DNA of 64,000 bases from Datura wrightii (Eukaryota; Streptophyta; Magnoliopsida; Solanales; Solanaceae): the NCBI GenBank assembly GCA_035772735.1, contig JASDFA010000020.1, forward strand, positions 14,859,501 to 14,923,500, written 5' to 3'. This document shows, in pieces, positions 11,574-24,400 of the stretch. Each line of letters starts with the position of its first letter. Position 1 is the stretch's first letter. The notes below the pieces were generated by a model. The model was not told the DNA's origin, made no database searches, and was given only the letters and a program-made list of their open reading frames with translations. A program made the translations under genes and the position numbers.

Positions 11574-12745
11574 ATAATTTTAAGGAGAATTAATATGTGA
11601 AAATTGTGTGACTTAATGACTTTTGGCTCTAATATAGGTGTCATCAAAGAAAATATAAAAAATATGATGAGTAGCCAGTTTGACATGAAATATTTGGTGA
11701 GATAAATTTCATTCTTGAAATGAAAAATATCATAAAATATGTGATGAAATTTTTCTTGACAAGTCACATTATATTTTTAAAAAAAAAACTCCAAATTACA
11801 ATTTTATTGATTGTACACATTTTGTAACTCCTTTTGATTCAAATGAGTAAAATAATATGATAAATAAAAGAGAGTATGCTAGCACAATCCGAAATGAGAT
11901 ATGTGACTCATTACACCTGGTCTTATGTAAGCAGTACTTAGCAGGAACAAGCAAGTCATATATATTATTTGGTACAAAAATATTTATGACTTGTTTTATA
12001 AAAATAATTTTGTTGTGCTCAAAAGTTTTTTAAACGCAATCTCAAAGATACAAATATCACATTTTTTATGATGAATATTTTTCTCATTTCATCAACTCCC
12101 ACAATTTTAAAAATTTAACGAAAATATATGTTCATGAAAAGTAGTATCACCTATTCATGAAAATATTAGGTAAAAAATTTTTTACCTTTCTTCCGCTTGA
12201 GTCGAGCAAGTAGAAAAATATTTATCTTTTCATGCGATCACTTGAAGAGATCCAGTGACGTTAAAGAAAAATGATCTTGAGAGCTCCTAACTTAATATTA
12301 GCAATTTTTCAAACTGTAGGAGAATTAATGTGTGAAAAATGTGTGATTTGATGACTTTTGGCTCTAACATAGGTGTCATTAAAAAATATATTGAGTAGTC
12401 ATTTTAACATGAAATATTTGATGAGATAAATTTCATTCATGAAATGAAAAATACCATAAAAATGTGATGAAATTTTTCTTGACAAGTCACATAATATTTT
12501 TAAAAATTTTTGAAGTACAATTTTGTTGATTATACGCGCTTTGCAACTCCTTTTGATTCAAATGAGTGAAATGATGTGATAAATAAAATAAAGTATGCTA
12601 GCATAATTGAAAATATGAGATATATGACCCATTGCACTGACCCGATATTGTGGAAGAAGTACTTAGTAGGTATAAGCAAACCAGATATATTTATTTGGTA
12701 CCCAAAAAATATTATGATTTGTTCTATAAAAGTATTTTGTTATAC
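11574..12745. repeat. Internal direct duplication within the copia remnant
   Basis: A stretch beginning at about 11579 (GGAGAATTAATATGTGAAAA) recurs from about 12319 (GGAGAATTAATGTGTGAAAA). Both continue through GATGACTTTTGGCTCTAA, TGAAATTTTTCTTGACAAGTC and TAAAGTATGCTAGCA-type segments for roughly 400 bases. The offset is about 740 bases. The two copies have diverged, so the duplication is not recent. Confidence 0.65.
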
Positions 12746-12799
12746 TCAAATAATTTTTTTGATACAGATAAGAAAACTTGATGTTATTTATTAAAAATA

Positions 12800-13180
12800 A
12801 AAAATATTATTTCTAACTCTACCATGGAGGCTAAGTTTATTGTTTTAGCTTCAGCTAGTGAAAAATGAATTGATTTAGAGATTTATTATATCAATCACTT
12901 TATTTTGAAAACCAATTTCTCTAATTTGGTTTTATGTGATAGTTCCAATGTTATTGGTAGAGTACAAAATTGTTATTACAAAGGTAAATTCAGACCTATA
13001 AGAAAAAATATTTTATTATGAGATCATATTTGACAAATTATACCATAAATATTTGTAGTGTCAAATATTGTGATCATCTTGCAGATGAACTAACCAAGGT
13101 CTTGGCAAGATAAAAGGTCTGAAACACATCGAGAGGGATGAGTTTGAAGCCCATAAATTTCTAAGTCATATATGAGGAAA
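12800..13180 (+). pseudogene. Copia RNase H remnant
   Basis: Plus-strand translation with stops gives NSTMEAKFIVLASAS, LVLCDSSNVIGRVQN, YYKGKFRPIRKN and later THREG followed by a GLKP-like end. These match the copia RNase H tail (STxEAEYIAL, CDSQAAIGRAQN, RHIRRRH, GMGLKP). Several in-frame stops make it non-functional. Confidence 0.75.
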
Positions 13181-13724
13181 CTCAACCTGAGGATTAGAGA
13201 TCCTATAATCAAGTTCAATAGAACAATTTGTATGATGACTTGTTGTAAAATACACCATTATACTTATTTTGTTCCCTTCCTATGATGTGGCGCATTTAGC
13301 CTGTAATGCTTTATGGAGGTTGAGTTTATGAACTCTTTATGAAATTTTGTATCTCGTATGAGTGGGATGTCTAAATTACAAGACCACCCTTGACAAATTT
13401 CACCTATGTGAATGTGGAAGTAGGCCGCTTCCTATGAGAATTAGGCTTATTCTCAAAAATACTCATGAAAATCGGGATAGCACAAGACATAATGTGCTAA
13501 CTAATAAAGTTTATGTCAATACCTTGATTATTATGTGTAAGCAATAATACTTTATTCCTCTTAAGTAGTCATAGTTCAAGTTTGAGACCACTACAGACTC
13601 TGGAGTAAAAATTATTATTGTTACTACATGAAGATTCAATGCAGAGTACACCTCCATTATGCATAATAATCTCCCTTCAAATATATTGGGGGACTCTCTT
13701 ATTCTAATAGAATGAGTGGGAGAA

Positions 13725-14353
13725 TGTTGGTATTTATATGCATTTTAATATTGTAAGTAAAATATCAATTTGCATATCATATTAGTGGACATAAAGTCTA
13801 GAGTGTGGTGTCATTATTCTTTGTAACTCATGTAACCGCTAAGTCATGTTCTCCACATTATATCCTACTAATTATCCATACACCTCAAATAACTATCCAC
13901 ATTCTTGACATTTATTTGTGGAAGAAAGCATACATCTATATAAAGGACGTTTCTTCCTTGTGTTGATGTATGAGTTATATGAGAAATATAAGAAGTGTGG
14001 TAAAATATTGTAGTGTATTTTGAGATAGTAGCTAGTGAAAGAGAGAATTGAGAAAAAAAAAATATTTTAAGTCTTCAACTAATTTACCATACAAAGAGAG
14101 TAATTTTATATTAAAGGAATGTGTTCTTTTGGTGGAGTTTTGGACATTTCAACTAATTCGGAATTGTTTGAGTCATATGACGTTTTTGGACTGTTGTATC
14201 TTGGAGGGGACAATTCAAGAATATTACTGCTGATTGGCGAATATTACATCGCAGTGGACTTAAATTTCTTTAAAGATAGAGAAATATCCGCATCGCACCT
14301 CGAATATTTATTTTTTATTTTATTTTCAACTATAATTTATGATATATTCATCA
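13725..14353 (+). repeat. Right LTR of the copia element
   Basis: Starts TGTTGGTATTTATATG directly after a purine tract. A TATA-like CTATATAAAGG lies at about 13938. The end is ATTCATCA. Two small open frames inside (14048-14391) are LTR sequence, not genes. Confidence 0.7.
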
Positions 14354-15340
14354 AAGAGATTGTCTTAATCATCATTCTTGTTAAAAAATAAAAAATTAAG
14401 ATTAGTCCGAAGAAAAATACGAAAGAAGAAAAGAAAGAAAATTGAAAATTTGAGAAAGATTATAAAAGGGTGACAATTGCAAGCCATTTTCTGTAGATAT
14501 TTGACCATCTTCACCAATAAAGAATACCAAATTAAATCACTTGATATATTTAAAAGCTAAAAAACAGAAGAATAATGGAAACATAATATAATAGGAAAAA
14601 ACTTGTCTAATATATATGTATGAAAAAAGATTTCCTTCATATTACAATTTCGGATTTATAATGTCGTTGTAGTTAAAAAAATAAAAAAGTTTAACGTTAT
14701 ACCAGATGAAGCCACAAATCTTGCAAGTTCAAATCAATTATAATAATAAGTAAATTTAAAATTAAAAAAAAAAAAAGAAAGAGAGAGAGCAAACTAAGCC
14801 TCTGCTATGCGTGGAGTTTGGAAAAGGATCGGACCTACTATATGCACTGGTTCAAACCCTTGACTTTTTCAAACTACAAGAATCTCTTAACAATGTTACT
14901 CTACTATTTCTACAAGAGACTATTTTCACGGCTCAAACCTGCCGTCGTGAAATTAATTAAATGAGGAGATATGGTAGGCAGGTGTGAATATCATATCTGA
15001 AATCAGCCAAGTCAGGTCAACTATGTAGTGACCTAGCACTTGGATTTAAATATTAAAAAACTAATAATATTAAATTGCAAGAAACTTGACTAAAGACATG
15101 TAGACAGGTATAGCCACGTTTTAGACATTACATATTTTCTTTAAGTCTACACACTAGAACGAAGAATCATTACCTGTAGACAACTGTAACCCCCAATTAT
15201 ATACTACTCCAACATCTTTTTTCAAGTTTTTTTTTTCTCCCTTAGCATGGCCACGTTTCGATCTATATGTTAATTATTTCATACTTCTACCCACCTTCAT
15301 TTATTAACTTGTTTTGCAACACTCAAAAATTGACAGAATT
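14354..15340. other. AT-rich spacer upstream of the VIT-like gene
   Basis: No coding sequence found. It holds an A-rich and GA-rich run (14763-14790) and a possible degenerate SINE, listed separately. The last part probably contains the promoter of the gene that starts at 15464. Confidence 0.5.
14785..14975. mobile_element. Possible degenerate SINE (Solanaceae TS/SolS-like)
   Basis: Contains GGTTCAAACCC (about 14849-14859), which fits a pol III B box, and segments resembling Solanaceae SINE text (GCCTCTGCTATG, then TCTACAAGAGACTATTTTCACGGCTC). The match is from memory of the family and the copy is eroded; ends and orientation are unclear. Confidence 0.3.
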
Positions 15341-15344
15341 GTTG

Positions 15345-15355
15345 TCTATTTATAG
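15345..15355 (+). promoter_or_regulatory. Candidate TATA box of the VIT-like gene
   Basis: TCTATTTATAG lies about 110 bases upstream of the ATG at 15464, giving a plausible 5' UTR of 75-85 bases. Other AT-rich matches occur nearby, so this is a position-based choice. Confidence 0.5.
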
Positions 15356-15463
15356 CAACACTTTGGCTCTTAGAAAGATACAACTTGAGTAGTGGCGTGC
15401 TGCTGACCATTTCATAGTCCTATAGTGCCATATACAAATTAATTACAATTCCAATTTGGCATT

Positions 15464-18400
15464 ATGGCTATGGAGGTCGTGCAACACAACTGGAATGAGG
15501 TGGTGCCGGAAACAGCGGAGGAGACGGTGGAGGAGGCACTCATTGGACGTCGAGCTCGACTCACCGGCAACGATGATGTATCTAGCAGTGATGAGGAAGA
15601 GGCCAACAAGGACAAGAATAGAGGTATGCAATGTTCAATAACATGTTCACTTCTGCCTATATGTGAATAAAACTTGAAGATATATATAGTCGTATTTCTT
15701 CGGTTTGCATTTTAATTTGTTGAATATAAAACTATAACGTATCACTATATATTCCTCATAAATGAAATACATCTTAGGTTTAACTCAATGAAAAAACTTA
15801 ATTCATTAGGAAAAATATTGTCAAGATTATTTGAGGGTAAATTTTGATCCCTCAACTAATATGGGACAATATATATAACCAGTGACGAATTCAAAAATTT
15901 AATCAAGGGTATTTAAGATTTAATATTTATTATATAAAAAATAATTTTTTAACCTTTTTCTGTACAAAATATAATCTTTCAACGAAGGGTGTTCAACTGA
16001 CGAATTAAAGTCAGCTACTATTGATCAATTATCATGCCTAAACTAGGATATTTTAAATCAAAATCCATCTCCCAGCAAATTTATACCAGCTGGCAAGACT
16101 TAACTGATAACTGTGACCTTCTTCTCTATTCTATTTTCTTTTTTATTCTGTTTGTTTTGTGTTAATCTGTACATTTAGGCTTCAATTTTCCTCAAAATAT
16201 TGCAATTTCCTTTTGCTTAAGCAAAATGCTGATTCTAATTTTATATATTGATGGGACGATAACAATATTAATTACTAGTGCTCTTCTGAAAAGAGAGGGA
16301 ATAAAGGGGAAAAGGTAAAGTTTTTATGCATGAATTTTCGATTTTTTATTAAATTATTTATTATTCTCTCTTATTCGAACAATTAAAATGAAATAGAGGA
16401 GTAGAGTAGCTTTTATCCACCTCCAGCTGCCTTTTTATTCTTTTTTGGAAAAATAAAGTTTCCGGAGAACGAATGAAACTAGTCATTCTTTTCATTCAAA
16501 TAACGCTTCTATTTATGTTTAAACACTGTGAAATCATTTTCATAATAAGGGAAAATTAATGATATTATTTATATACTTCTTTTAGATTCATTTAACTAAT
16601 TTGATTAGGTTTTGGTATGATGCTTTATCACCGATTAATTTTAATTTTTTATTCCAATAATTACCTGTACAATACAGATGTCAAATTTCTTAAATTAAAC
16701 TTCATAACAAGTTGTGTCACATAAATAAAATTAAGAGACATCCTTCAAAGAACAAAAGTCAAGTCAACTATAATGTTTAGTGTTAAGCTTTCAAATGTGA
16801 AATCACTTTTCAGTATTTAGTTACTAATAAAATATAGATCAAATGCGGAAAAAGTAACTTCCCTTGGGGGCGAAAATCATTATTCCTACAATTTGAAATT
16901 AAAGAAATTTATGTTTTTGCTACTATTTTGGTTTATTTTAAGAAAACTAAAATGTTATTTACAAAAATATTGTATAATATTTTGATTAATAATTTTTTTG
17001 TCCCAATTAAGACTTTTTAGCATAGATAAAATACTATAATAAAATAATTTAACCTAGAAATATTTTCAAGAATTGTTGGTGTCAATTATAGGAATATTCA
17101 ATTTTTCAGTTATCAATATCAATTATAAAATGGTAAATAGCACAATTTATTAGATGACGATGATATATATGTATCATTTGCTAAACGACGAAAGTATATA
17201 TATATATATTTTTTTTAATAGGCATATATCCTCTAAATTGCAAAGTTGGGAGGTGTATTTTCCCCTTTGCCCTTCTTTCAAATGGTGGATATTGTCTTTT
17301 TCTTTATTAGGTTTTTGGCTAAGAACAGTTGGAATTTTTTTTAATTTAGAGGATAATTTCAATGAGAGAGCATAATTTCTATTGACTTATCTTTGACAGG
17401 AATCAAATCTGATATGTAAATTCGAAAATTGGCTATTAATCAGATTGCTTACAAATTAAAAAGTTTGAAAAAATAAATTGCAGAAGTTATTTCCTAAAAA
17501 GTAGTTCACAATTGAGAAAAGTAATCTTTTAACAAAAGAAATAACTTTACCATTTTTAATTAATTAAGAGAGGAAGAGTATGGATACTTCTAAATATAAT
17601 TTTTTGTTAAAAAATATTATTGAGCAAAATTATTTTTTTACCCTTGATCGTCCGTAGCTTCACTCTTCTATATAATAGAAAAATAATAAAACAATAAGAA
17701 GAATATTATAGAGAGAAGAGAGAAGACTTCTTATTCTCTTGAAAGATGAAATATAATAAAAGAGAACCCCTTTATTTATAAGAGAAAACTGACTTTAATT
17801 TTTTTCAAAAATAAACAAGATAGACATTCACTACCATACAAATACATTTATAACACTCCCTTGAATGTCTATATGATAGATAATGTGTCTCATTAAAACC
17901 TTATTAGAGAAAAGGAAAATCCAGTGAAAAAAATTTTAGTAAAGAAAAAAGAGTATACATGTATAATAATATGTATTTTAGCTGCCTCATTGAAAACCTT
18001 ACAAGGAAAACCCACTAGGACAAAACCTTGCAAAGAAAAAAGAGTATAACGCGTATCAACTTAATTCCCTGATGAAAACATCAATCAAAGAATTTGAATC
18101 TTTGCATTCCAACCTTGTGCATCATCTTCACGAAAGTTGTACTTGGCAGAGACTTGGTGAATAAATCAATCATATTATCACTCGAACCAATTTGTTGCAC
18201 GTTGATATCGCCATTCTTTTGGAGATCATGCGTGAAGAAAAACTTTGATGAAATGTGCTTCATTCTATCTCCTTTTATGAATCCCCCCCTCTAAATTTTG
18301 CTATGCATGTTCCATTATCTTCATACAAGATCATGGATATTTTGTCACATGTCAAACCACGTTTTTTATCGAATGAGATGTATCATTGACCTCATTCATA

Positions 18401-21400
18401 AACATTCTCAGCTTATTTCATGAATAATTATTATTTCAGCATGATTTGATGAAATAGCCACAATAGACTGTTTTGTAATTGACAAGATATGATAGTACCC
18501 CACATATAAACACGTAGCCTGTTTGAGATCAAGCTTTGTGTAGGTCAGATAAAATATCCTGCATCGGCGTAATCACCAAGATTGGAACTGCAATTGTTAG
18601 AATAAAGTAATAAAACAAGAAGAAGAATATTGTAAAAAGAGAAGACTTCTTATTTCTCTTGAGGATAAAATACAATGAAGGAGAACTCTTTTATTTATAG
18701 AGAAAAACTAATTCTAACTTTTCTCCGAAAAAAAAAATCAAACAAAATAGACATTCACCCGCGTACAAATACATTTATAACACTTTTATATTATTTGGAA
18801 ATCCTTGGACTCAGTCAATAGTTACCTATAGCAGTCCGAAGAGTTTTGGCATTATCTATTTGAACACATCTGACTGACTGAACCTTTAAGGTTTTATCAG
18901 AATAGCACTTATACTAGAAACGAAAACAGAACCATCCTTTTCTTATTAATGATTTAGATGGGTGTGTTTGTCATGCCAAATTTTGTAAAAGGACCATCAA
19001 AGTACGGTTTACTTCTTAAAATTGAGCTCTTGTTATCTTAGAAATGCTAGCATATAGCATTGTGTGTAAACTTTGCCATATGCACAGAGGCCTATAGTGC
19101 GCTTACTTGTGTTCCTCACACAATATACTGCTTTACTGTCCCTTGCAGGAATTGAGAACTTGGCTGCCAACTTGAAGACTGTAGACTTTCAGAAAGTTCT
19201 AAACGTTGTGGTCGGTGGTGATCATGAGAAGGGAAATACAACAGGAGAAATTCTTTCTGGTGTATGTCTTCCACCTACACTAGGACATAATTCACAGGAT
19301 GAGACAGGAAATGCTAAGGGAGAAATTCTTTCTGGTGTATGCCTTCCACCTTCACTAGGACAAAATTCACTCGATGAGACGGGAAATGCTAAGGGAGAAC
19401 TTCTTCCTGGTGTATGCCTTCCACCTTCACTAGGACATGATTCACAGTCGAGTGCTTCAGTCACAAAAGGAAATGGAAATGAAAATGAAAGAATTATTGA
19501 AGAAGTTGAGGAAGAAGTTGTAGAGTTGGAGTTCTTTGACACAGCAGCAATTGATAAGCTACACACACATAACGCATACTGTCCTAAGTGTAGTTCTCGT
19601 ATAACTAAGGTTGTCCTCCGAAGGGTAAAGCGAGAAAGAAGGATCTTAATAGAAACTGGTGATGGTCATGACCAAAAATTGGACCTACTTGGATGCCTGT
19701 CATGCTTCAGCGTTTTCGTTCGTATAGGTATATTTCCAAGTTCTATTTTCTTCTGGTCTCTGAGTATCTCATTCAAGTGCAGTAGATGGTATGTCTCTGT
19801 TATCGTGATGTCGCTAATTAAAATGTTGATTCAACTGTTATCCTTGTGTTTGATGACAACACAATGAAGTTCAACGAGCTAAACCTATCCCAAGTAGGGA
19901 TCGATGATTATGGATCTCATTTGTTTCAAATTGAAAAGTGAAGCTCTTTGTTTCAGCAGCGCTTGACTTGGCAGCTAATGCTCTTTGAGCTAGAAGTGTA
20001 AATCCGCATCCAGTCCCTGTACATAAAACATGAAATTTCGCCTTTTGGACAGACAACAGCTTGCTGATTTATATTGTTCCTAGACCGTATTTAGGCCTTC
20101 GGTCCACGTGAAGAAGAGGCAGCTATAAAACCAGTAGCCTAAACATCAAATATAAGTTTCTTATGGCTGTCGTCAACTCGTGTAGTGAGATGTTTGGTCA
20201 AGTACTATAACGAGTGAAACCGTCTGATCCCCTTTTTCATTTTTTTTCCTGCAGCAAGTTTTGACATGGGTAAAGAACGACTTTTAAGTTTTTTCAACCC
20301 CTCAGTTAAAAGCAATAGCATCCCTTACCATTATGGAAGAAACTTGGGCACTACACCAGCATTTACCATTGCATAAATAGTTTTGGCAAGATTGTTCATC
20401 TGCAGTTTATTTTCAGTATGAAGTTTTAAGAAGATACATTTGAACTGATATGGTGATCTTTATTCTCTTTGTGTGATTTTCACTATGTAGTCATAATAAG
20501 TTCATCTATAGCTCATTTTGATTTTGTTGACTCCCCTAAAAACTGCAAACATACAAATTTACAATGTAAAGTTTAATTTATAGTTATAATCTTAATAGCT
20601 TAAATAGTATTCCCTATATAAATTCTAAGTGCAATAATTTTTAAATTTATAGCTAATTAGTGGACGGACGTGTATCTGGCAAATTTTCACACATGAATGC
20701 TGGTATGTTATCTTAATAACTGTATGCACACTTCAAACGCTTATTCAATTTATGCAGGAAAGAAGCTCAATCCATTTCCGATATTTGGAAATGGAGGAAC
20801 TAATAGTACAGAGATAGCTGGAGAACCACATCTCTCGAACACAAGCTCCGCGCCTTCTGGGTCTGCAAGTGTAAGGGGAAAGCCAGTGACAAATGAAGGT
20901 AATTACTTGTGATACTTTATTCTCTTCAAATCATCCTTTTGCTTTCAGTAGGTTTTGTAAGCCTGTAACCACTTTCATGTATGACTAGTTCAGTCATTTG
21001 TACAACTTTCCAGTTCAAATAACTGATTTAATTACATTAGACCCATGGAAGGAAGAAATGGCCCTAAAGATAGTAGACATTTTCTTTTTTTCTTAGTCTT
21101 GATGTGAAGTGTGACTATATGTGATATGTTAAAACTGAGCAGACGGATGCTTTGATCTGCATTGGTTCTTCCACAAGAGAAGAGAGCAGGACAATGGGAA
21201 AAAGTTGAGTGAGCCAGGTTGTGCTTTGTAACAGTTTGTTGATTTTTTTCCATATAGAAAAATAGTTTCTTGATTTTTTAAAATTTCTTTGTTTTCTGAT
21301 GACTAAAAACTAAATGCATGCAATAACCAGTACAATCACATATTGTTCCCCTGCTATAGCTGATCAAACTGCATACTACTTATATAATTCTTTTCTAATC

Positions 21401-24400
21401 AATCAGAATTGTTTCTTTTCTTAATACAAAATTTATATCGGTTGCCCCATTTTTTAGTTAAATTCTTCTGGCTTCTTAAGATCATCATGAGTCGTGGTCT
21501 AGCCGCAGGCTTGCTAGCTATGTCTAGCTTCATCACGGAGCTCAACTGTTCGAATATATTTTCCTTTCCTTCCTTGCACTCCCTTTGTTGTCCCTTCCCC
21601 ATAAGCACAGCACTGAAAAATTAACAAACTTCTAATTAGTTCCTATACACCAAGTGCAAAACTTTTTGTATATTATGTAGATTTTCTAAATTAAAAGACT
21701 ATTATCAAGCAGTTATGGATGACACTAGGACAATGTATTGCTTAGCTGCTCAAGCCTATAAGTTGGGGTTTTGGATTTTGCTGATGGCCACGCTGATTTA
21801 CTTCACCAATTAGTATGAATAATGTCTAACGTTGTTATACATTCTTGATATTGTTAGTTACCTGACCTTTGTCTCTCGATATTCTTATAACAGCAAAAGA
21901 TCTTAATCAACCAAACATTACTACGGATTTGGGTTCATCCCATAATCCATTTGAAACTTTAGATGGACAGAAGAGTCATCCTTTTTGGAATGGAGGACTA
22001 CCATCAACCAAAGATGATGCAACTGACCATAAATCCCCAAGTCCTAAGAAACCTTTAGGAAGTCCTCCAGCAAAAGGACCCATTCATTCGGGCAGTATTT
22101 TTGATCTAGGAGAGAAAGGTAATGCACCTCATGAATAGAAGAATTCAGGTCTAATTCTCCTCAAAACACAACATTTTTTCATCATTATGGAGAAATTTCT
22201 GCTTTAGTTTGTTGCTCAACTTCCTATTTTAGCCAGTTTCAACTTTTGAATATCTTGGTTTGTGCTTACCATGTCAAAAGGCCAGAAGTCTACATGTGCT
22301 GCTGTACTTCTTGAAAGTGACATGAGGCGAAAACTTTTTCCTATTTTTTTATTTTCTTTATACTGATCTTTGGGAAGCAGGCAATTTTGCAGGTGGCTTG
22401 ATTCCAGGGGCAATGCCTTCCAAGAAATCACCAAGTGAAATTAAAGAGAATAAAGGTGATAGTGCTGGAAAACTTGAAGATATATAGCAAAACATTTCCT
22501 TTTTCATGTAGTAGTGGGCTGGTGTTGAATGTGGTCATATCTTATACCAGTACTTCATGTAAAAGCACTTGTGACATTAATCTTATTAGTTCAAAATCTA
22601 TAGTTGTATGTCAGTTGAATACTGCAGACATTAGATATTAGCTGTTCATAATATGTTACAAAGTTTGTAGGGAAATATGTTTTGATAAATAGTTATATAA
22701 CGCAGGAGTTGATTGTCGAATTCCTATGGAAGACCCAGGAGCTTCTCCATCAACAGTGAACTCCAGCAGTACAGGAAGACCAGTATTTTCAGTTGAAGCT
22801 AAAGATTCCAAATCACTGGAGATTGTAAAATGCTTAGTATATGGAGGTCTAATAGAGTCGATCACAAGCTTGGGTGTGGTCTCCTCTGCAGCTGCATCTG
22901 ATGCTGACACAAGTAAGTCATTGAGACCTTATTTTTGTTGTTGAGCTTGTTACAGAAATGGACCTGGACTAACTCAACTCCAAAAGCTAGCTCATGAGGA
23001 GAGAATCTCCCAAGACCATAATATAAGGAGACCATGTCCCCATCCCACCACCAGTGTGGAACTCAACCCCACCCCCCAACCCCTCCTGCAACTGGAGCAT
23101 GGGTAATATAATATGGAGCCAACATCGGGTAGCCTAACTCAGCTCCAAAAGTAAACTCATGAGTAGAGTATTGTCAAAGACCATATAAGGAGACCAAGGC
23201 CCCATCCCACCACCGATATGGGACTCAACAGAGCTCTTCAATTTTCGTTATCTTGGTTGGTTACTCTAATGGTAATCTGGGAGATCTGTGTGAGAGTTGT
23301 AAAGGATTCTTCAGTTTAAAAGATTAGAAGCATTATCTTTTGACTGATGTCTTCCCAATAGATGGGACAATAAGGTTATGTGGATATTTCAAATGTTACA
23401 TCTCTTACACATGTTGATGCCCAGTTCTTACATTTAATATTTGCATCCTTCCTCTTGATTAGTTGATTATTTATGTTGCATCACATGCATGTTTGATCTT
23501 GGCCATATCTCAAAATTTATATGCAAACTATGATATGATGCAAAGCACCTAGGCAGTTGGTGAAATACTACACCGGCATACCCTCACACATACCCTAGGC
23601 CATCGAGTGGCAAGAGTATTTTAACTTACAGGTTTATCATTCTAGACTGGAGGCATAATGTAATGTTCTTTAGTTGGTTAGAGGGTGAAATAATTTATGA
23701 CTTCTGTGGATAGTGCTGATGCAAAGCTAGTACAACTGAAAAACCAAGGCTTTTAAATCTTCTCTCTCCTAAATCTTGACTGTATAAGAATGGCTTACTT
23801 ATAGATTTTATCTTGATACTGCAGTGAAGATCGTAACAATTGGAGTGGCAAATCTGATAGGTGGATTTTTTGTCATTTGTCAAAATGTGAGCATTCCTCA
23901 TTTCCAGTTCTGCTTTACAGTTGCTGAATCTTCTTCTACCTTCCTTTCTGCCTCTGATTTAGTTCTTGGCTTCTAAATTATTCTCAAATCAAATGAAAAC
24001 TTGCAGTTGGTGGACTTGAAGTATAGTGTGGGAGGAGGTTCCGGTCATAGGGAGCAAGTAGATCGATATGGAGAACTACTCGGCCAAAGAAAACATTTCC
24101 TACTTCATGCTACTTTTGCGCTGTTATCATATTTTGTGTTCGGCCTTGTCCCCCCAGTAATATATGGCTTCACATTTCGTAAGAGTGATGACAGAGACTA
24201 CAAGCTTATAGCAGTTGCAGCGGCTTCTCTTCTGTGCATTATCATACTTGCTATTGGAAAGGCTTATACACAAGGAGCAAATAAGTTCAGTAAATACTTG
24301 AAGACTATTGTGTCCTATGTTATAGCTGCAGGTATGGCCTCAGGTGTTGGTTATGCGGCAGGTCATTTAATTAAGAGGCTCCTGGATGACTTGGGCTGGT

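Larger units (their letters stand above)
11205..14353 (+). mobile_element. Decayed Ty1/copia element with two unequal LTRs
   Basis: A left LTR piece (11205-11573) matches the distal part of the right LTR (13725-14353). Both share the AAATATTGTAG start of homology, the TTGTATCTTGGAGGGGACAA segment and the ATTCAYCA end. The right LTR begins TGTTGGTATTTATATG after a purine-rich GAGTGGGAGAA. The inside is only about 2.15 kb and retains a broken RNase H (12800-13180). The 5' LTR lacks roughly its first 270 bases, so this is a deletion derivative. No intact frame remains. Confidence 0.75.
15624..19148 (+). other. Intron 1 of the VIT-like gene, TE-bearing
   Basis: A 3.5-kb intron bounded by GAG|GTATGC and CTTGCAG|GA, joining a split Gly codon. 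It carries an hAT-like MITE piece (15880-16015), an AT repeat near 17195-17210 and a small copia element (17672-18782). No further exon was recognised; exon 1 to exon 2 splice in frame directly. Confidence 0.75.
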
